Notes under the pieces: model-generated
What the model was told of the DNA's origin: nothing
The model's database searches: none
The model's input: the letters and a program-made list of their open reading frames with translations, nothing else
Shown here: positions 33,001 through 41,850 of the stretch, one piece after another
How positions within the stretch are numbered: position 1 is the stretch's first letter
How the letters are laid out: each line of letters begins with the position of its first letter
Translations under genes and position numbers: made by a program
NCBI RefSeq assembly: GCF_000378405.1
Contig: NZ_KB899640.1
Span: forward strand, 177,051 to 219,747
Source: Succinimonas amylolytica DSM 2873
GTDB lineage: Bacteria; Pseudomonadota; Gammaproteobacteria; Enterobacterales; Succinivibrionaceae
Direction of reading: 5' to 3'
DNA: 42,697 bases

Positions 33001-34630
33001 CGTAGATGAGCGGCAGGGGGCGGTCGGCCAGCAGGGTCAGCTTGGAGCTGGCGAAGAAGTTGAATCTGGTAACTCCCGTCATGCCGGTCATGATGCTGTC
33101 GAAGCGGTCAATGCCCTCGCCGGTTTCCCGGTCGACATCCAGAAGCGGGGAATCCAGGAGCGCATGGGTTCTGAAGAGGGTGGCCATCTGGCGGTAATAC
33201 TGGGTGTCAGCCTCCAGATTGCGGGTAATGAGATGGTTTCCCAGCACGGCTCCTGCCAGGTAGTTGAGGGCAAACAGGGACAGGGCGATTCCCACGGCCA
33301 GCGCGGGGACGTGGCGCCGGATGATTTCCTTTCTGGTGAATCTGGCCCGGTGATCCAGATCGTTAAGAGACGATCCCAGGAGCGCATCGCGGAACAGGGA
33401 CTCGCCCAGGGGATCGTGTCTGCCGGAAAGCGGGGCATCCTCGGTTTTTACATGCCTGAGAGCGGCGAAGGCAGCACTGAAGCACATTCCCTGGTCGGAG
33501 GAGGAGCAGAAATAGATGCCCTCGGGAATTCCGGGGAGAGTGTCACTGTCCGGATCGAAAATTACCCGGAGATAATGGCAGAGGGTATCTGCCAGGGCAT
33601 TGACCTGCTCCGGGTAGGAAAAAATCCCGGAAGTGATGTCGATACGGCCCTGGGCGGTATAGCTGGCATCCACCGCCTTTTTGGAGAGGAGAAGCCCGTA
33701 GGACGTTTTTTTAAGGGCGAGGATATATTTGTTCCAGGCTCTCCGGAACAGAATTTCATTATAGTGACCGCCGTTCTGGGCAAAGCTGGAGAGATCAATG
33801 CCGGTCATTTTTTTTCTGGCAGCGGTGATCCCGGAAAAGAATTCCCGGAAGCCCAGGATGCAGTCGGCCTTGGTAATCACTATTCTGACCGGCAGATTCA
33901 TTCTGACGGTTCTGGAAAGCCGGAGCATTTCCGAGAAAATCAGTGAGGCCTTCTTTTCAGTAATGCTTTCACTGTCGATAATCAGGGCATCGGCAGGAAT
34001 GGTGAGAATGATGCCGGACAGGGGCTTAACGGCATGGCTGCTTCTGATAAGATCGCAAATGGAGTACCATTCTGCGGAGGAGCCGCCCATCCAGTTGTCA
34101 AAAAACACATTTCCCCGGACATCCAGATAGACCCGGTCCCGGTGGATATGGAAGTGCAGGGGTTCGGTATTGCCGGGATCCTGCTCCTGGCGCAGGCTGA
34201 CGGTATTGAGAGTGCCGTCTCCGAAGAGGGATGTCTTGCCGGAAAGCGGTTCACCCAGTACGGCGTACCAGGGCGTCCTCTGCTTTCTCTGGCAGTGCAC
34301 CTTTATATAATCCTGGGCGGTTTTGAAAACCAGCCTGATGAGCTCGTAGTTTGCTGCAAGATTCTGCTTTCCGCGGGAGGCTCCCTTTTCGCCCGAGACC
34401 ATGCGGGAAAGGTTGGACCAGATCATGAGGTCGTCCTTAAGAGACCGGCGCTCCTCCTTGAGAGCATGGCGATGCCGGAACCTTTGGATTACGATATAGA
34501 GGACGAACGCGGCAATAATAAGGAGAATGATAAAAATCAGAATGCCCAGCGGCGTCCCGAAGAGGGCCGACAGAAAATCGGTTCCTTCATGCAATGCTTC
34601 TGCTGCGGCGCTGCCTGTTACATTATCCAT
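30086..34630 (-). CDS. tssM: TssM (IcmF-like), T6SS inner-membrane complex ATP-binding protein
   Basis: The product has 1514 residues, at the large end for TssM. One strong membrane segment lies at about 28-49 and a second at about 440-463. Between them is the cytoplasmic GTPase-like domain with a Walker A motif GEPLSGKTS (126-134). The remaining about 1050 residues form the periplasmic part that contacts TssJ. Most TssM proteins have three membrane segments; here I see one N-terminal segment rather than a hairpin. Domains after about 500 follow the IcmF-related and C-terminal DUF1215-like layout. It begins one base after the stop of tssL (TAA-t-ATG), indicating tight coupling, and is followed by vgrG. 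It forms the trans-envelope complex with TssL and TssJ. Confidence 0.92.
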   Translation of the reverse strand: MDNVTGSAAAEALHEGTDFLSALFGTPLGILIFIILLIIAAFVLYIVIQRFRHRHALKEERRSLKDDLMIWSNLSRMVSGEKGASRGKQNLAANYELIRLVFKTAQDYIKVHCQRKQRTPWYAVLGEPLSGKTSLFGDGTLNTVSLRQEQDPGNTEPLHFHIHRDRVYLDVRGNVFFDNWMGGSSAEWYSICDLIRSSHAVKPLSGIILTIPADALIIDSESITEKKASLIFSEMLRLSRTVRMNLPVRIVITKADCILGFREFFSGITAARKKMTGIDLSSFAQNGGHYNEILFRRAWNKYILALKKTSYGLLLSKKAVDASYTAQGRIDITSGIFSYPEQVNALADTLCHYLRVIFDPDSDTLPGIPEGIYFCSSSDQGMCFSAAFAALRHVKTEDAPLSGRHDPLGESLFRDALLGSSLNDLDHRARFTRKEIIRRHVPALAVGIALSLFALNYLAGAVLGNHLITRNLEADTQYYRQMATLFRTHALLDSPLLDVDRETGEGIDRFDSIMTGMTGVTRFNFFASSKLTLLADRPLPLIYAPGSYLFYDYNNLYHDERETIYNQMASDMIFFPAATSFVYNLQHDDSYFTEARADALLDCMHLSLSDADRHVHEKSTDVIQTCLEGIVNAMYPNVSVKAARELSDITDGNQSFAKNAIRQIMLYKDFFPGINTGIRNLVKQLQDVNAYPESDYQSFRAIVKYGSDFITTVKHMRDFARDEGKRDPKAAIADYRELRQEIFYAMNTAELLDRDYANFLNSFSTPLLPEKKGGAGEMETLDLQRLALFDKSHYAYRKLLEDDFQAFIAYIESSSEIGRHLDRSYSDSASLAGFRDRALKNLDQDYQRTKAGLQNIINSNVFNRKAGAGPSQPCNYRIIADLMQIIYVNEDELPVALRKPENFARQFQDLGNIFKSKAANLKEFFEIHKELENTIHIADAAATFLEYEEFLARVHLAENLLKFYPEDGRMATTVAEVAREITAADGDVLGDYIDTASARRALGNFDVDEEYAPRATEILITPLAVLLEYDGKAKGGKDGKKDGAAPRDSGRASVMFASYIQNDPRLKKLQRTVTRYADSFVSYWASFADSIKPAFRDYNGFHEFSKASRAYEINAVLRDIYSMAFDVLSGIHNSVLSANGAASRDHALKVIGARKKLLDLGYNQACTNILNSWALLPEDPIKANRYVSGLSRKAVRNDYTLLMAENGAQNTMPWWDSFVRQGIHLLKSEAGTTVIASLSEFQNRLYYFPVLRNGNTSGQVIPPEDMQKLRKGLMGYGIVKSGPASGNNDGKDAAPDTAKLPPEAADEGVDSMQKPLLSGIQAGRDGVAAWAEHVDFILKTFGDTEHPVIAKIAIPDISTQNALLEKVYGKDMASAALRFRYMDVTSGKLPAKRFSSLVTDAPEKVIYEGRADAEGIRFRFFRYSDDKGAEAEIAIKGRYAPLRLYLDENLVHLDEDTENDAAGKDRGQASYVPLKVSSFDGDDSVIFLKIYFSKKMLTPEEWPSAENWPLLSAY

Positions 34631-34631
34631 T

Positions 34632-35570
34632 TTACTTCCGCTCCCTGTTATCGGCCTGGTCTGCCGGTGCTGTGCTGTTGCTGTTTGCGGATCCGGCGGT
34701 ACCGCTGTTCTGCGGGTTGCCGTTCCAGCCGGTGTCCGGATTATGCTCCGGGGTCTTTAGATCATCCCCGGCCTCCGGGCCGGCATCATCAAGGTCATCC
34801 GTATCCGGGGTGTACGATCCGGAAGTGCCGGCGGCACTGTCTCCGTGTCCGGCCTGAAACAGCAGATTGGCCGTGTCATTAAGATAGTCTTTGCTCGGGG
34901 AGGCCATGCGGAGAGCCCTCATGACGCTGTTTCTGAAGGGGGCGGTATTGACGTGCATGGTCAGAAGATTGAGCCCAAAGGAGAGTGCTGTGATAAGCGC
35001 GATCACGGACAGAATCTTAAGACTCCGGAAGGAATGCCAGGAGCTGTCTTCCCCGGAATAGTGCCCGGAGTTCTCGGTGCATATCGCGTCGTAGCCTTTT
35101 CCGGTCTCATTCCCCAGAAGTCCGGCGCAGGCCTGCATGCGCTTTATGACCTCCACCGGTTCTCTTTTGTAGGAGCCGTCGAAGCCCAGCCCCAGCATGA
35201 GGTAGTAAAGAACGAGAACTCCGGGATCCTTTTCAACCTTTATGGCCTCATCCAGGAGGTCAAAAAACTTGTCGTCGCCCGAAAGCTCATTGTAGCTGTG
35301 AGCCAGAGGAACATAGTCCCGGGAAAAGGCGAATCCGGATTCCTTGACGGTATAGTCAATGAAGAAAATCAGGGGGGCCTCGATTTTCCGGAACTGGGCC
35401 TTCAGAGTTTCGCTCTTTTCTGCGCGCTGTCTGGCCTCGGAAAGAAGGCTGTTTATTTCGGCGGAAAACTCTTCATAGCGAAGCTGATAGCCGTTCTGCT
35501 CGTAGATGTAGTAATCGCAGAGCTTGCAGAGTATCGGACCTATGATTCCGACGATTTCACTAGATTCCAT
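34632..35570 (-). CDS. tssL: TssL (DotU/IcmH-like), T6SS inner-membrane protein
   Basis: The product has 312 residues from ATG 35570, which is preceded by AAGGAG at 6 bases; a longer frame from 35609 would overlap tssK and lacks a ribosome site. The cytoplasmic helical DotU domain (about 1-190) holds the IDYTVKESG and YYLMLGLGFDGSYK motifs of TssL. A single C-terminal membrane helix lies at about 201-219. Beyond it is a periplasmic tail of about 85 residues rich in Asp, Gly, Asn and Ser with no OmpA/peptidoglycan-binding motif, so anchoring to the wall must come from elsewhere. It is part of the tssJ-K-L-M run. Confidence 0.9.
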   Translation of the reverse strand: MESSEIVGIIGPILCKLCDYYIYEQNGYQLRYEEFSAEINSLLSEARQRAEKSETLKAQFRKIEAPLIFFIDYTVKESGFAFSRDYVPLAHSYNELSGDDKFFDLLDEAIKVEKDPGVLVLYYLMLGLGFDGSYKREPVEVIKRMQACAGLLGNETGKGYDAICTENSGHYSGEDSSWHSFRSLKILSVIALITALSFGLNLLTMHVNTAPFRNSVMRALRMASPSKDYLNDTANLLFQAGHGDSAAGTSGSYTPDTDDLDDAGPEAGDDLKTPEHNPDTGWNGNPQNSGTAGSANSNSTAPADQADNRERK

Positions 35571-35589
35571 TACCGGCTCCTTATGCGGT

Positions 35590-36966
35590 TCATTCCTTGC
35601 CGTTTTCAATCAGGATATACAGTCTGGCGGTGAACCTGCTGTTTATGGAGGGCGCATAGTCCAGCACCATGGCCCGGTCATCCATGATATAGCGCCACAT
35701 CCGGGCGGATTCGTCCTTCATTACCTTGAAGTAGACGGTATTGCTGTTCATAACCGGAAGGTAGCGGGGCGGGAATCTGGAGTGGGACAGCCGGACTCCC
35801 CGCACCCGGCTGTCGATGGATCCCTTGTCAATAAGACGGAAGCTGTCTCCGGACTCAATCTCCCCGATAAGATCCTTCCAGGAGAGGTCTCCTTCAAAGG
35901 CGATGAAGAAGTCTCCGGCCGATGCGATCATTTCCGGGGTAAATTCGGCAACAAGCCGGGAGGCTCCATCCTCCTGAACAAAGTCCACGGTGATGAACTC
36001 CGCCTTGCCTCCGGCGTTCAGAAGCACGCCTATCTGCCGCACCGTCTCGCTGAAAATTCCGTACAGGTTGTAGTGGTCATAGGCCGGAATCTCGCCGTTG
36101 TCCGACAGGGGGGACAGTGCCCGGAGCGAGGCCAGAAGACCAGACAGCACACTGTAGAGAGCGAAGGGCGTGGTGCGGTCCGGCACCAGAAGACTGGCAA
36201 TACTGCTGACGGAGACATTGAGAGTCTGGAGCTGCATAATTTTCAGGATCGTGGCTCCGGTGGCAAGGGCCGGCTCGAACCCCGAGTTTTCCAGATCGCT
36301 CAGAATGCGGGACCGGCAGCTCCGGAGCTCGAACAGGAGATCCCGTACCATGGCGAAGATATTGGAATTCACGGATAGCACTACCGTCGGCGGGGTATAG
36401 GCAGCCACCATTTCCAGAACCGGTCCGGCGCCTTCCGTTGCGGTCCATTTCAGCTTCAGGATCGGGAGTACCGTGCAGTCGGAGGCCTTGCGGGGATCCG
36501 TGATCAGCCTGACGTTAATGCTCCTTTTGAAGACGGTGGTTTCGTTGTCGCCGGTGTTTTCATCCACACAGGAGGTTTCATGAAGCAGGTAGCGGCGGCG
36601 TTCATCGGAGCCTCTGGCGCAGAGATTCGGTTCCATGACGGAATAGCGGGGGACGGCCAGGTAAACCATGATTTCGGAGGCTGAGGTTCTGGGACCGGCG
36701 CTGATTTCGCAGGGGGGAACGGAGCAGTTTCCGGGCATTGACAGAAAAAGACCGTCGGGCATTACAGCGGACAGGGCACTGATAATAACGCGCCGGGACT
36801 TCAGAGCCTCCCTGTCAATTTCCAGGTCGCAGATCCCCTCACTGTAGGGAATGGCCAGCCCGGTATGGGCGCTTAAGGCGTCGTTTATTATGCGTTGAAA
36901 CTGCTGAAAGTGGTGCGGCTGCAGAAAAAGCCCCTCACTCCAGTGAAGAAACATGGGATATTTCAC
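35590..36966 (-). CDS. tssK: TssK, T6SS baseplate protein
   Basis: The product has 458 residues, the standard TssK length. The N-terminal signature HWSEGLFLQPHHFQQ (about 8-22) is diagnostic. TssK trimers link the baseplate (TssEFG-VgrG) to the cytoplasmic part of the TssJLM membrane complex. The C-terminal part with the PRYLPVMNSNTVYFKV segment matches the head domain. The gene ends 19 bases before the start of tssL and follows tssJ by 120 bases, in the conserved J-K-L-M order. Confidence 0.93.
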   Translation of the reverse strand: MKYPMFLHWSEGLFLQPHHFQQFQRIINDALSAHTGLAIPYSEGICDLEIDREALKSRRVIISALSAVMPDGLFLSMPGNCSVPPCEISAGPRTSASEIMVYLAVPRYSVMEPNLCARGSDERRRYLLHETSCVDENTGDNETTVFKRSINVRLITDPRKASDCTVLPILKLKWTATEGAGPVLEMVAAYTPPTVVLSVNSNIFAMVRDLLFELRSCRSRILSDLENSGFEPALATGATILKIMQLQTLNVSVSSIASLLVPDRTTPFALYSVLSGLLASLRALSPLSDNGEIPAYDHYNLYGIFSETVRQIGVLLNAGGKAEFITVDFVQEDGASRLVAEFTPEMIASAGDFFIAFEGDLSWKDLIGEIESGDSFRLIDKGSIDSRVRGVRLSHSRFPPRYLPVMNSNTVYFKVMKDESARMWRYIMDDRAMVLDYAPSINSRFTARLYILIENGKE

Positions 36967-37086
36967 AATCTTTTTTCCTTATATCGTCTATTTCAGCCCG
37001 CCTGCCGTCCCGGATATATTTTATTCAGGACGGTGAAACGCTTTCATTTCTTTAACGGGATGGCAGGGCGCATGGTTACAAAACTG

Positions 37087-37764
37087 TCAGTGATTTTCCG
37101 GCGGTTCGGATCCGGGAGGAATCTCACGGCAGTCAAGCTTGCCGCCTTTGTTTTGGGAAACGCAGCGGAGCTCCACGCTCTTCGGCTGCTTTTCAGTTTC
37201 CGGTGCTTCCGGAAGGTCTTCCTCGGCATCCTCCCTGGTGGTTCTGATAATTCCGGTACCGGCAATTTTAAGATGGAGATCCGGGCTGTCATCAAAAAAA
37301 CCGGTTGGAATTTTATAGACAAACTTCCGGGGATCCAGACTGGCATCGTCCTTTTTGTCAGTGTCCTTCTTCTGGGGATCACCGGTCAGCGGAAGATTCA
37401 CCAGCACCACCAGATATTCAGGAGATCTTCCCATCAGCTTCTGGTATTCCGGGGAGCCGGAGCTCAGCTTCTTTTTGCGGAGACTGTTGTCGGAGAAGCG
37501 GTAGGTAACCGGACCAAAGTATTTCCGGAGAGGGCTTTCCGATTCAAAATACCGTTCCTGAGAGTATTTTGAGAGCTTGAGGACATCCTCCTGTCCCGCT
37601 CCCAGAATATCAACCTCGAATGAGGGATAATACCCGTAGGTCCGGGCCAGATCCTTTGACGGATAGATACTGACATCAAAGCTGGCGGAGGTTCCTTCGC
37701 TCGAGGAGCATCCTGAAACGCCCCCAAGAACAGCAGCGGCGGTCAAAAGCAGAATGGCCTTCAT
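37087..37764 (-). CDS. tssJ: TssJ, T6SS outer-membrane lipoprotein
   Basis: The product has 225 residues from ATG 37764, chosen because AAGGGA lies 9 bases upstream and the signal peptide begins there; a longer frame from 37854 would overlap the preceding gene. The lipoprotein signal peptide ends in VSGC (Cys19). The mature part begins with a Ser-rich tether and has the transthyretin-like strand pattern of TssJ, with SPEYLVVLVNLPL and FVYKIPTGFF as later strands. A charged, Pro/Glu-rich C-terminal extension of about 50 residues with two Cys goes beyond the usual length of about 160-190. Position directly before tssK supports the assignment. It anchors TssM to the outer membrane. Confidence 0.85.
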   Translation of the reverse strand: MKAILLLTAAAVLGGVSGCSSSEGTSASFDVSIYPSKDLARTYGYYPSFEVDILGAGQEDVLKLSKYSQERYFESESPLRKYFGPVTYRFSDNSLRKKKLSSGSPEYQKLMGRSPEYLVVLVNLPLTGDPQKKDTDKKDDASLDPRKFVYKIPTGFFDDSPDLHLKIAGTGIIRTTREDAEEDLPEAPETEKQPKSVELRCVSQNKGGKLDCREIPPGSEPPENH

Positions 37765-37768
37765 ACGT

Positions 37769-38953
37769 CTATCCCTTAAAGCGTTCAAATTTCCGGGCGT
37801 CCTCGGACGGGTTTTCATCCGCTGTACCGGGATCCCGGCCCAGGAAGCCGTCAAAGGCGGCGAGACCAGGATTTTTGTGGGGCGGTTCGCGGTTCTTCAT
37901 GAACTCGGACCAGTTGTTCTGGCCGAAGGCCACCTCCCGGCCGATATTAAAATAAAGCTGCATTCTTTCCTTGAAGCTGCGGCTGCCGCCTTCGGCCAGA
38001 GCGCATTTCATGATAAGTCCCTTCATGCCGTTGGGAGCCAGCTCCGGCGGAGTTTTTACCACCTGCTCCATATTGGGGGTGAGGTTGCCGTAGCACCAGA
38101 AGGTTATGAGCGCGGCCAGTCCCTCGCAGGTTTCCGGACACTCGTTGCCGCAGTTCAGACAGTAGGTGGCATTCTGATCCGTCGGGGCGGTAATGCAGGC
38201 ATAGACCGCATCCAGAGCCTTTCCGGTCTGTTCCTTAATCTCGCCGGCTGTCTTTACCGGGCAGGCCTCCTTGATTTTGGCCACTGTGTCCAGACGGATC
38301 TTTTCGAGCTTTTCCATAAGCTCCTTTTTCATCTGGTATATCGGTGCTTTCTGCTGGGCTTCTGCCGGCATGGCCATAATCTCCTCGGCCTGTGCCACGG
38401 CTTTGGCCATCATTTCATCCGGATCCATGCCGACAATTTTTTTAAATTCCTCATAAACCTTCTTTTTAAGGCTTGTATGCTGTTCCCAGACTCCCGGCGG
38501 CAGCTGCTGGATAAGCTGTTCGGTATTCATCTTGATGGTGCTGAGGCTGCTCTGAAGCCTGACATATTCAGGATCTGCCTTGTAATCGTAGGGCTTCTGC
38601 TCCGGCATTTTGGCCCAGTCCGGGATCTCCGGCTTTTTCCGGGCACCAATATCAGAAAGATCCCGGGGCTGGTGAGGTTTTTCCAGAAGCTCCTTATTTA
38701 CTGACAGGACGCAGCAGTAGGCCCACCAGGCCAGCGCTCTCTGGTGAATGTTGCTGGCCAGAAATTCCGTAGCTTTCTGGTAAAGTCCGTCTTCAGCCAG
38801 CTTTTTCAGGTAGTCCTCGGCCAGGGGATATCTGATGGCGAGATCGCGCAGTTCAAAGGGAATTTTGTAATGGGAATTATCCACCACTTCCTGTACTGTC
38901 TTATGCTTCATCAGTACAAAGTGTTCGTTGAGCCAGTCAAGTTTGTCAGGCAT
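37769..38953 (-). CDS. T6SS-associated DUF6931-like protein
   Basis: The product has 394 residues and is helical, with no signal peptide or membrane segment. The segment GLYQKATEFLASNIHQRALAWWAYC (about 57-81) resembles the hallmark of the DUF6931 family of T6SS-linked proteins, in which a helix with a WW-A motif follows an LA-ALP-like turn. Later parts include a Lys/Glu-rich coiled-coil-like stretch (about 150-230) and a Cys cluster CLNCGNECPETCEG (about 269-282) that could bind metal. It lies between tssG and tssJ with a strong GGGAGG site before ATG 38953. No role in secretion is established for the family. TssA was considered but no ImpA_N-like start is seen. Confidence 0.65.
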   Translation of the reverse strand: MPDKLDWLNEHFVLMKHKTVQEVVDNSHYKIPFELRDLAIRYPLAEDYLKKLAEDGLYQKATEFLASNIHQRALAWWAYCCVLSVNKELLEKPHQPRDLSDIGARKKPEIPDWAKMPEQKPYDYKADPEYVRLQSSLSTIKMNTEQLIQQLPPGVWEQHTSLKKKVYEEFKKIVGMDPDEMMAKAVAQAEEIMAMPAEAQQKAPIYQMKKELMEKLEKIRLDTVAKIKEACPVKTAGEIKEQTGKALDAVYACITAPTDQNATYCLNCGNECPETCEGLAALITFWCYGNLTPNMEQVVKTPPELAPNGMKGLIMKCALAEGGSRSFKERMQLYFNIGREVAFGQNNWSEFMKNREPPHKNPGLAAFDGFLGRDPGTADENPSEDARKFERFKG

Positions 38954-39001
38954 TTTTGGCCTCCCCTGTTCATTGGATTTTGGTCATTATCGCACATCTG
39001 G

Positions 39002-40039
39002 TCAGGACTGCTTATGGAAATCAGTCCGATTTATGACCGAAGACATGCTGATGGTTACCGTAGTTACTGTTCCCGGTGCCGGGGCGGATATCAGATGGGT
39101 TCCCTGTCCCAGCGCTCCGGATCCGTTCAGTGCAATCCGCGGTATGGTGCCGCCATCAATATGCAGCTCCAGATGAAGCTGGCAGTTTTTCCGGAGGTAC
39201 ATGGTAACCAGATCGTGCATCTCCCTGAAGTAGCGGCTTTCGGGCATATACATCAGGCTCTCCTGGTAGCTTACCGGCCCCAGTTCAATGCAGAGATCCT
39301 GGGTTCGGGTCCGGTAGTGCGTTCCGATCTGGGCATTCAGGCCCAGTACTGAGGTGTGCGGATCTCCCAGCTTCATTCTTACTTCCTTCGGCATGAGGTG
39401 GAATTTTTCCACAAACTCCCGGACTCTGATTCTTTTTCCGAAGTGCGCCTTCAAAATATTTTCCAGACCTTTTTTGTTGCGGCTTCCCTGAATAAGAATG
39501 GCGGTACGGGCCAGTTCGGTGCCGGAGGCCAGTGCGGTGCCGGACCGGATCGTCTGGTGATTAAGACTGCGGAAGGTGTCCAGGAGCCGGTCGTCCTTAC
39601 GGTCAAAGGATGACGCCATTTCAAACATGCTGCAGGCCCGGTAATAGAAGGTCAGAAAGCGGTGATTGATGATGTCGAGAAAGCGGCGTATTACCGGATC
39701 GGCATTGTTAAGAGTGCGGTGGTAGACGTAGTCAGTCACCTCCAGCGGCATGGGGCCGTTGGGGCCGAGAAGTCCGAAGAAGTATACCATAATGTTCAGG
39801 AGTTCCCGGCCTTCGGAGGAGCCGCCGCGGGTTACGGAATGGATTTTTTTGTCCGTAAAGCCCAGAAACGGCATCTGTCCGAAACGCACCGGCTCCAGAG
39901 AGGGGGACTCGGCCTCGCCGATGCGCGGGAGATCCCTGCTGAGATTTTCCAGCAGCCGGAGCAGGTAGCAGAAATCCGGTTCCCGGCCGCCGGCGTTTTC
40001 CTCGGAGAACAGTTTTATTAGTCGGTCAGACTCTTGCAT
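39002..40039 (-). CDS. tssG: TssG, T6SS baseplate protein
   Basis: The product has 345 residues, the normal TssG size. The N-terminal FCYLLRLLE, the segment MVYFFGLLGPNGPMPLEVTDYV (about 84-105) and HRFLTFYYRA (about 125-134) are characteristic of TssG (ImpH/VasB). It is a wedge protein that, with two TssF and TssE, surrounds the VgrG hub. Its ATG 40039 lies 22 bases inside the end of tssF, so translation is coupled. It is followed by the DUF6931-like gene after about 48 bases. Confidence 0.93.
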   Translation of the reverse strand: MQESDRLIKLFSEENAGGREPDFCYLLRLLENLSRDLPRIGEAESPSLEPVRFGQMPFLGFTDKKIHSVTRGGSSEGRELLNIMVYFFGLLGPNGPMPLEVTDYVYHRTLNNADPVIRRFLDIINHRFLTFYYRACSMFEMASSFDRKDDRLLDTFRSLNHQTIRSGTALASGTELARTAILIQGSRNKKGLENILKAHFGKRIRVREFVEKFHLMPKEVRMKLGDPHTSVLGLNAQIGTHYRTRTQDLCIELGPVSYQESLMYMPESRYFREMHDLVTMYLRKNCQLHLELHIDGGTIPRIALNGSGALGQGTHLISAPAPGTVTTVTISMSSVINRTDFHKQS

Positions 40040-41850
40040 GAATAAATAAGTCCTCTTTCATCCGAACAGATATCAATGGTCAGGGGAATGTTGATATCCC
40101 GGTAGGTCATTATCAGGGAGGCCAGCACCTTGGAAAAGGTGAAGAATCCCGCCCCGTCCAGATCCCGCTGTCTTAGAGTCAGCTTTATCTGGTAGCCCTG
40201 CTCAAAAAACACCACGCCCCGGCTGATAAAACGGTATACCCGGTTACTGATCCTGATATCCAGGATGGAGGACTTGAGTCTTCCTGTTTCCTCCTCGGTG
40301 CGGAGAGAGAATACCGAGATGAGATCCTTCAGATTGCGGAGCAGATTTTCCTCGCCTCCGGCAATAACCGCCGCAAAGTTGCACATGATAAAGGAGAGTC
40401 TGCGGAAATCGCTGGGGCTGCCTGCATGAACCAGCGGTATCCGGGGGCGTGTTACGGTGGTGATAATGTCCGCACTGTGAATTTTTCCCAGAGACTGGGT
40501 GTTCAGCCGGTTTCCCAGAGACAGTCCTGACGGCAGATCGGCATTGGTTACCAGGCATTCAGCGGAAAACTGAATTTTCTGGTGCATGTTTTCCAGATAG
40601 TCTTTTCCGGAAAAGGTGAGAAACGCCTCATGCTTTTTGTAGGCCCGGACTCCGGAACGCTCCTGAGCGCTCATCCGGGGCCGGCGGTTTACCGTGAAGA
40701 AATTGCGGTATTCGTCGCCGGACGCCGGGGCGGCATGAGCTGAAAAGAACGGATAGGCCTGAAACAGCGGCAGCCCCGAGCTGTCAAAGAAATCGGTCCG
40801 TTCCACATAGAAGACCTCATAGTCAGTCTGCCGGGTACTGTCCACGTTCAGATTGATTTCATGCTCTCTGTTCAGGAAGGTTCTGGAGGAGCGGTGCCGG
40901 AACAGGTTGATGAGCGGAATCACGTTAAGGAGGAGTGCATCCCGCGTCAGTCTGGCGTCCTGCCGGAAGCCGTGTTCCCTGCTGAATATGAATACCAGCG
41001 ATGCCTCATGGGAACTTATGTCCTGGAAGGCATTTTTAAGTCCCCTTATTCTCAGATATTTCATGACATCCGGATAATTCATGTAGATGCTGAGGATGCT
41101 GATTCCGGAGACGCTCAGAGCCTCCCGGGAGAGGGCGTTCTCTGTGGCGTCCAGTACCGCTAGTTCCATGGTGATGCCGTCCAGGCGCCGGTAGGAGCCG
41201 TCAGCTAGTCTGAGAAAGACTCCTCTGAGAGCGGTCAGAAAGTACTCCGAAAGCGCTGACGCATCCTGGGCGGTCATGTTTATGTAAAGATCCAGATAAT
41301 CCGGGGCAATGCTGCCCAGCGTGCCGGAGCCCTCGGCGTGCAGGACCAGAGTCAGGGCGTTTCGGTAGCCTTCCTCTGTGAGATCCGCGATTTCGCTGTC
41401 GTGGTCGGAAACCCGGAGATCGCCTATGGACAGAGCATGGATTTCCGTTTCGAAAAAGTTCTCGAAAACAACGGGCGTGGTGCTTTCGGCTGTGGTTTTG
41501 GAAAACCGGCTCCCCGGAGCCACCCGGAAGCTGCCGTTCTGGATCTTGGAAAGATCCTGCTTGGCGATGGCAGCACTGCAGAAGGCGGGTACCGGAGCCA
41601 GCACTGCCGGACATGACGCATAGAGTATGGCCTCAAGAAAGCGGGAGTAGCCGCGGTCCATCTGGTTTTCCACCCGGGCCCCCAGAAAGGCCGCTCCCTC
41701 CAGGAGCCGTTCAATAAAGGGATCCTGACACTCAATGGCGTTAAGATCCAGCCGGGCGGCCACATTGGGAAATTCCCGTGCGAATTCCGCGCCCAGCCGG
41801 CGAATGTAGGAAAGATTGTCGCTGTAATATGAAAAGAATTCCCTTTCCAT
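40018..41850 (-). CDS. tssF: TssF, T6SS baseplate protein
   Basis: The product has 610 residues, the usual TssF (ImpG/VasA) length. The start FFSYYSDNLSYIRRLGAEFA (about 5-24) and the following FPNVAARLDL, DPFIERLLEGAAFL and a proline-rich ASCPAVLAPVPAF are the family opening. It forms wedges of the baseplate with TssG and TssE. The ATG shares one base with the stop of tssE (TAATG), and the end overlaps tssG by 22 bases, so E-F-G form a tightly coupled block. Confidence 0.94.
   Translation of the reverse strand: MEREFFSYYSDNLSYIRRLGAEFAREFPNVAARLDLNAIECQDPFIERLLEGAAFLGARVENQMDRGYSRFLEAILYASCPAVLAPVPAFCSAAIAKQDLSKIQNGSFRVAPGSRFSKTTAESTTPVVFENFFETEIHALSIGDLRVSDHDSEIADLTEEGYRNALTLVLHAEGSGTLGSIAPDYLDLYINMTAQDASALSEYFLTALRGVFLRLADGSYRRLDGITMELAVLDATENALSREALSVSGISILSIYMNYPDVMKYLRIRGLKNAFQDISSHEASLVFIFSREHGFRQDARLTRDALLLNVIPLINLFRHRSSRTFLNREHEINLNVDSTRQTDYEVFYVERTDFFDSSGLPLFQAYPFFSAHAAPASGDEYRNFFTVNRRPRMSAQERSGVRAYKKHEAFLTFSGKDYLENMHQKIQFSAECLVTNADLPSGLSLGNRLNTQSLGKIHSADIITTVTRPRIPLVHAGSPSDFRRLSFIMCNFAAVIAGGEENLLRNLKDLISVFSLRTEEETGRLKSSILDIRISNRVYRFISRGVVFFEQGYQIKLTLRQRDLDGAGFFTFSKVLASLIMTYRDINIPLTIDICSDERGLIYSCKSLTD

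Noticed and set aside
30959-33946. Long plus-strand frames of 398 and 387 codons
   Set aside because: Both lie opposite tssM and show no family motif.
37769-38953. Assignment as TssA
   Set aside because: The N-terminal sequence does not look like the ImpA_N domain and no C-terminal TssA signature is visible; the DUF6931-like WW motif fits better.
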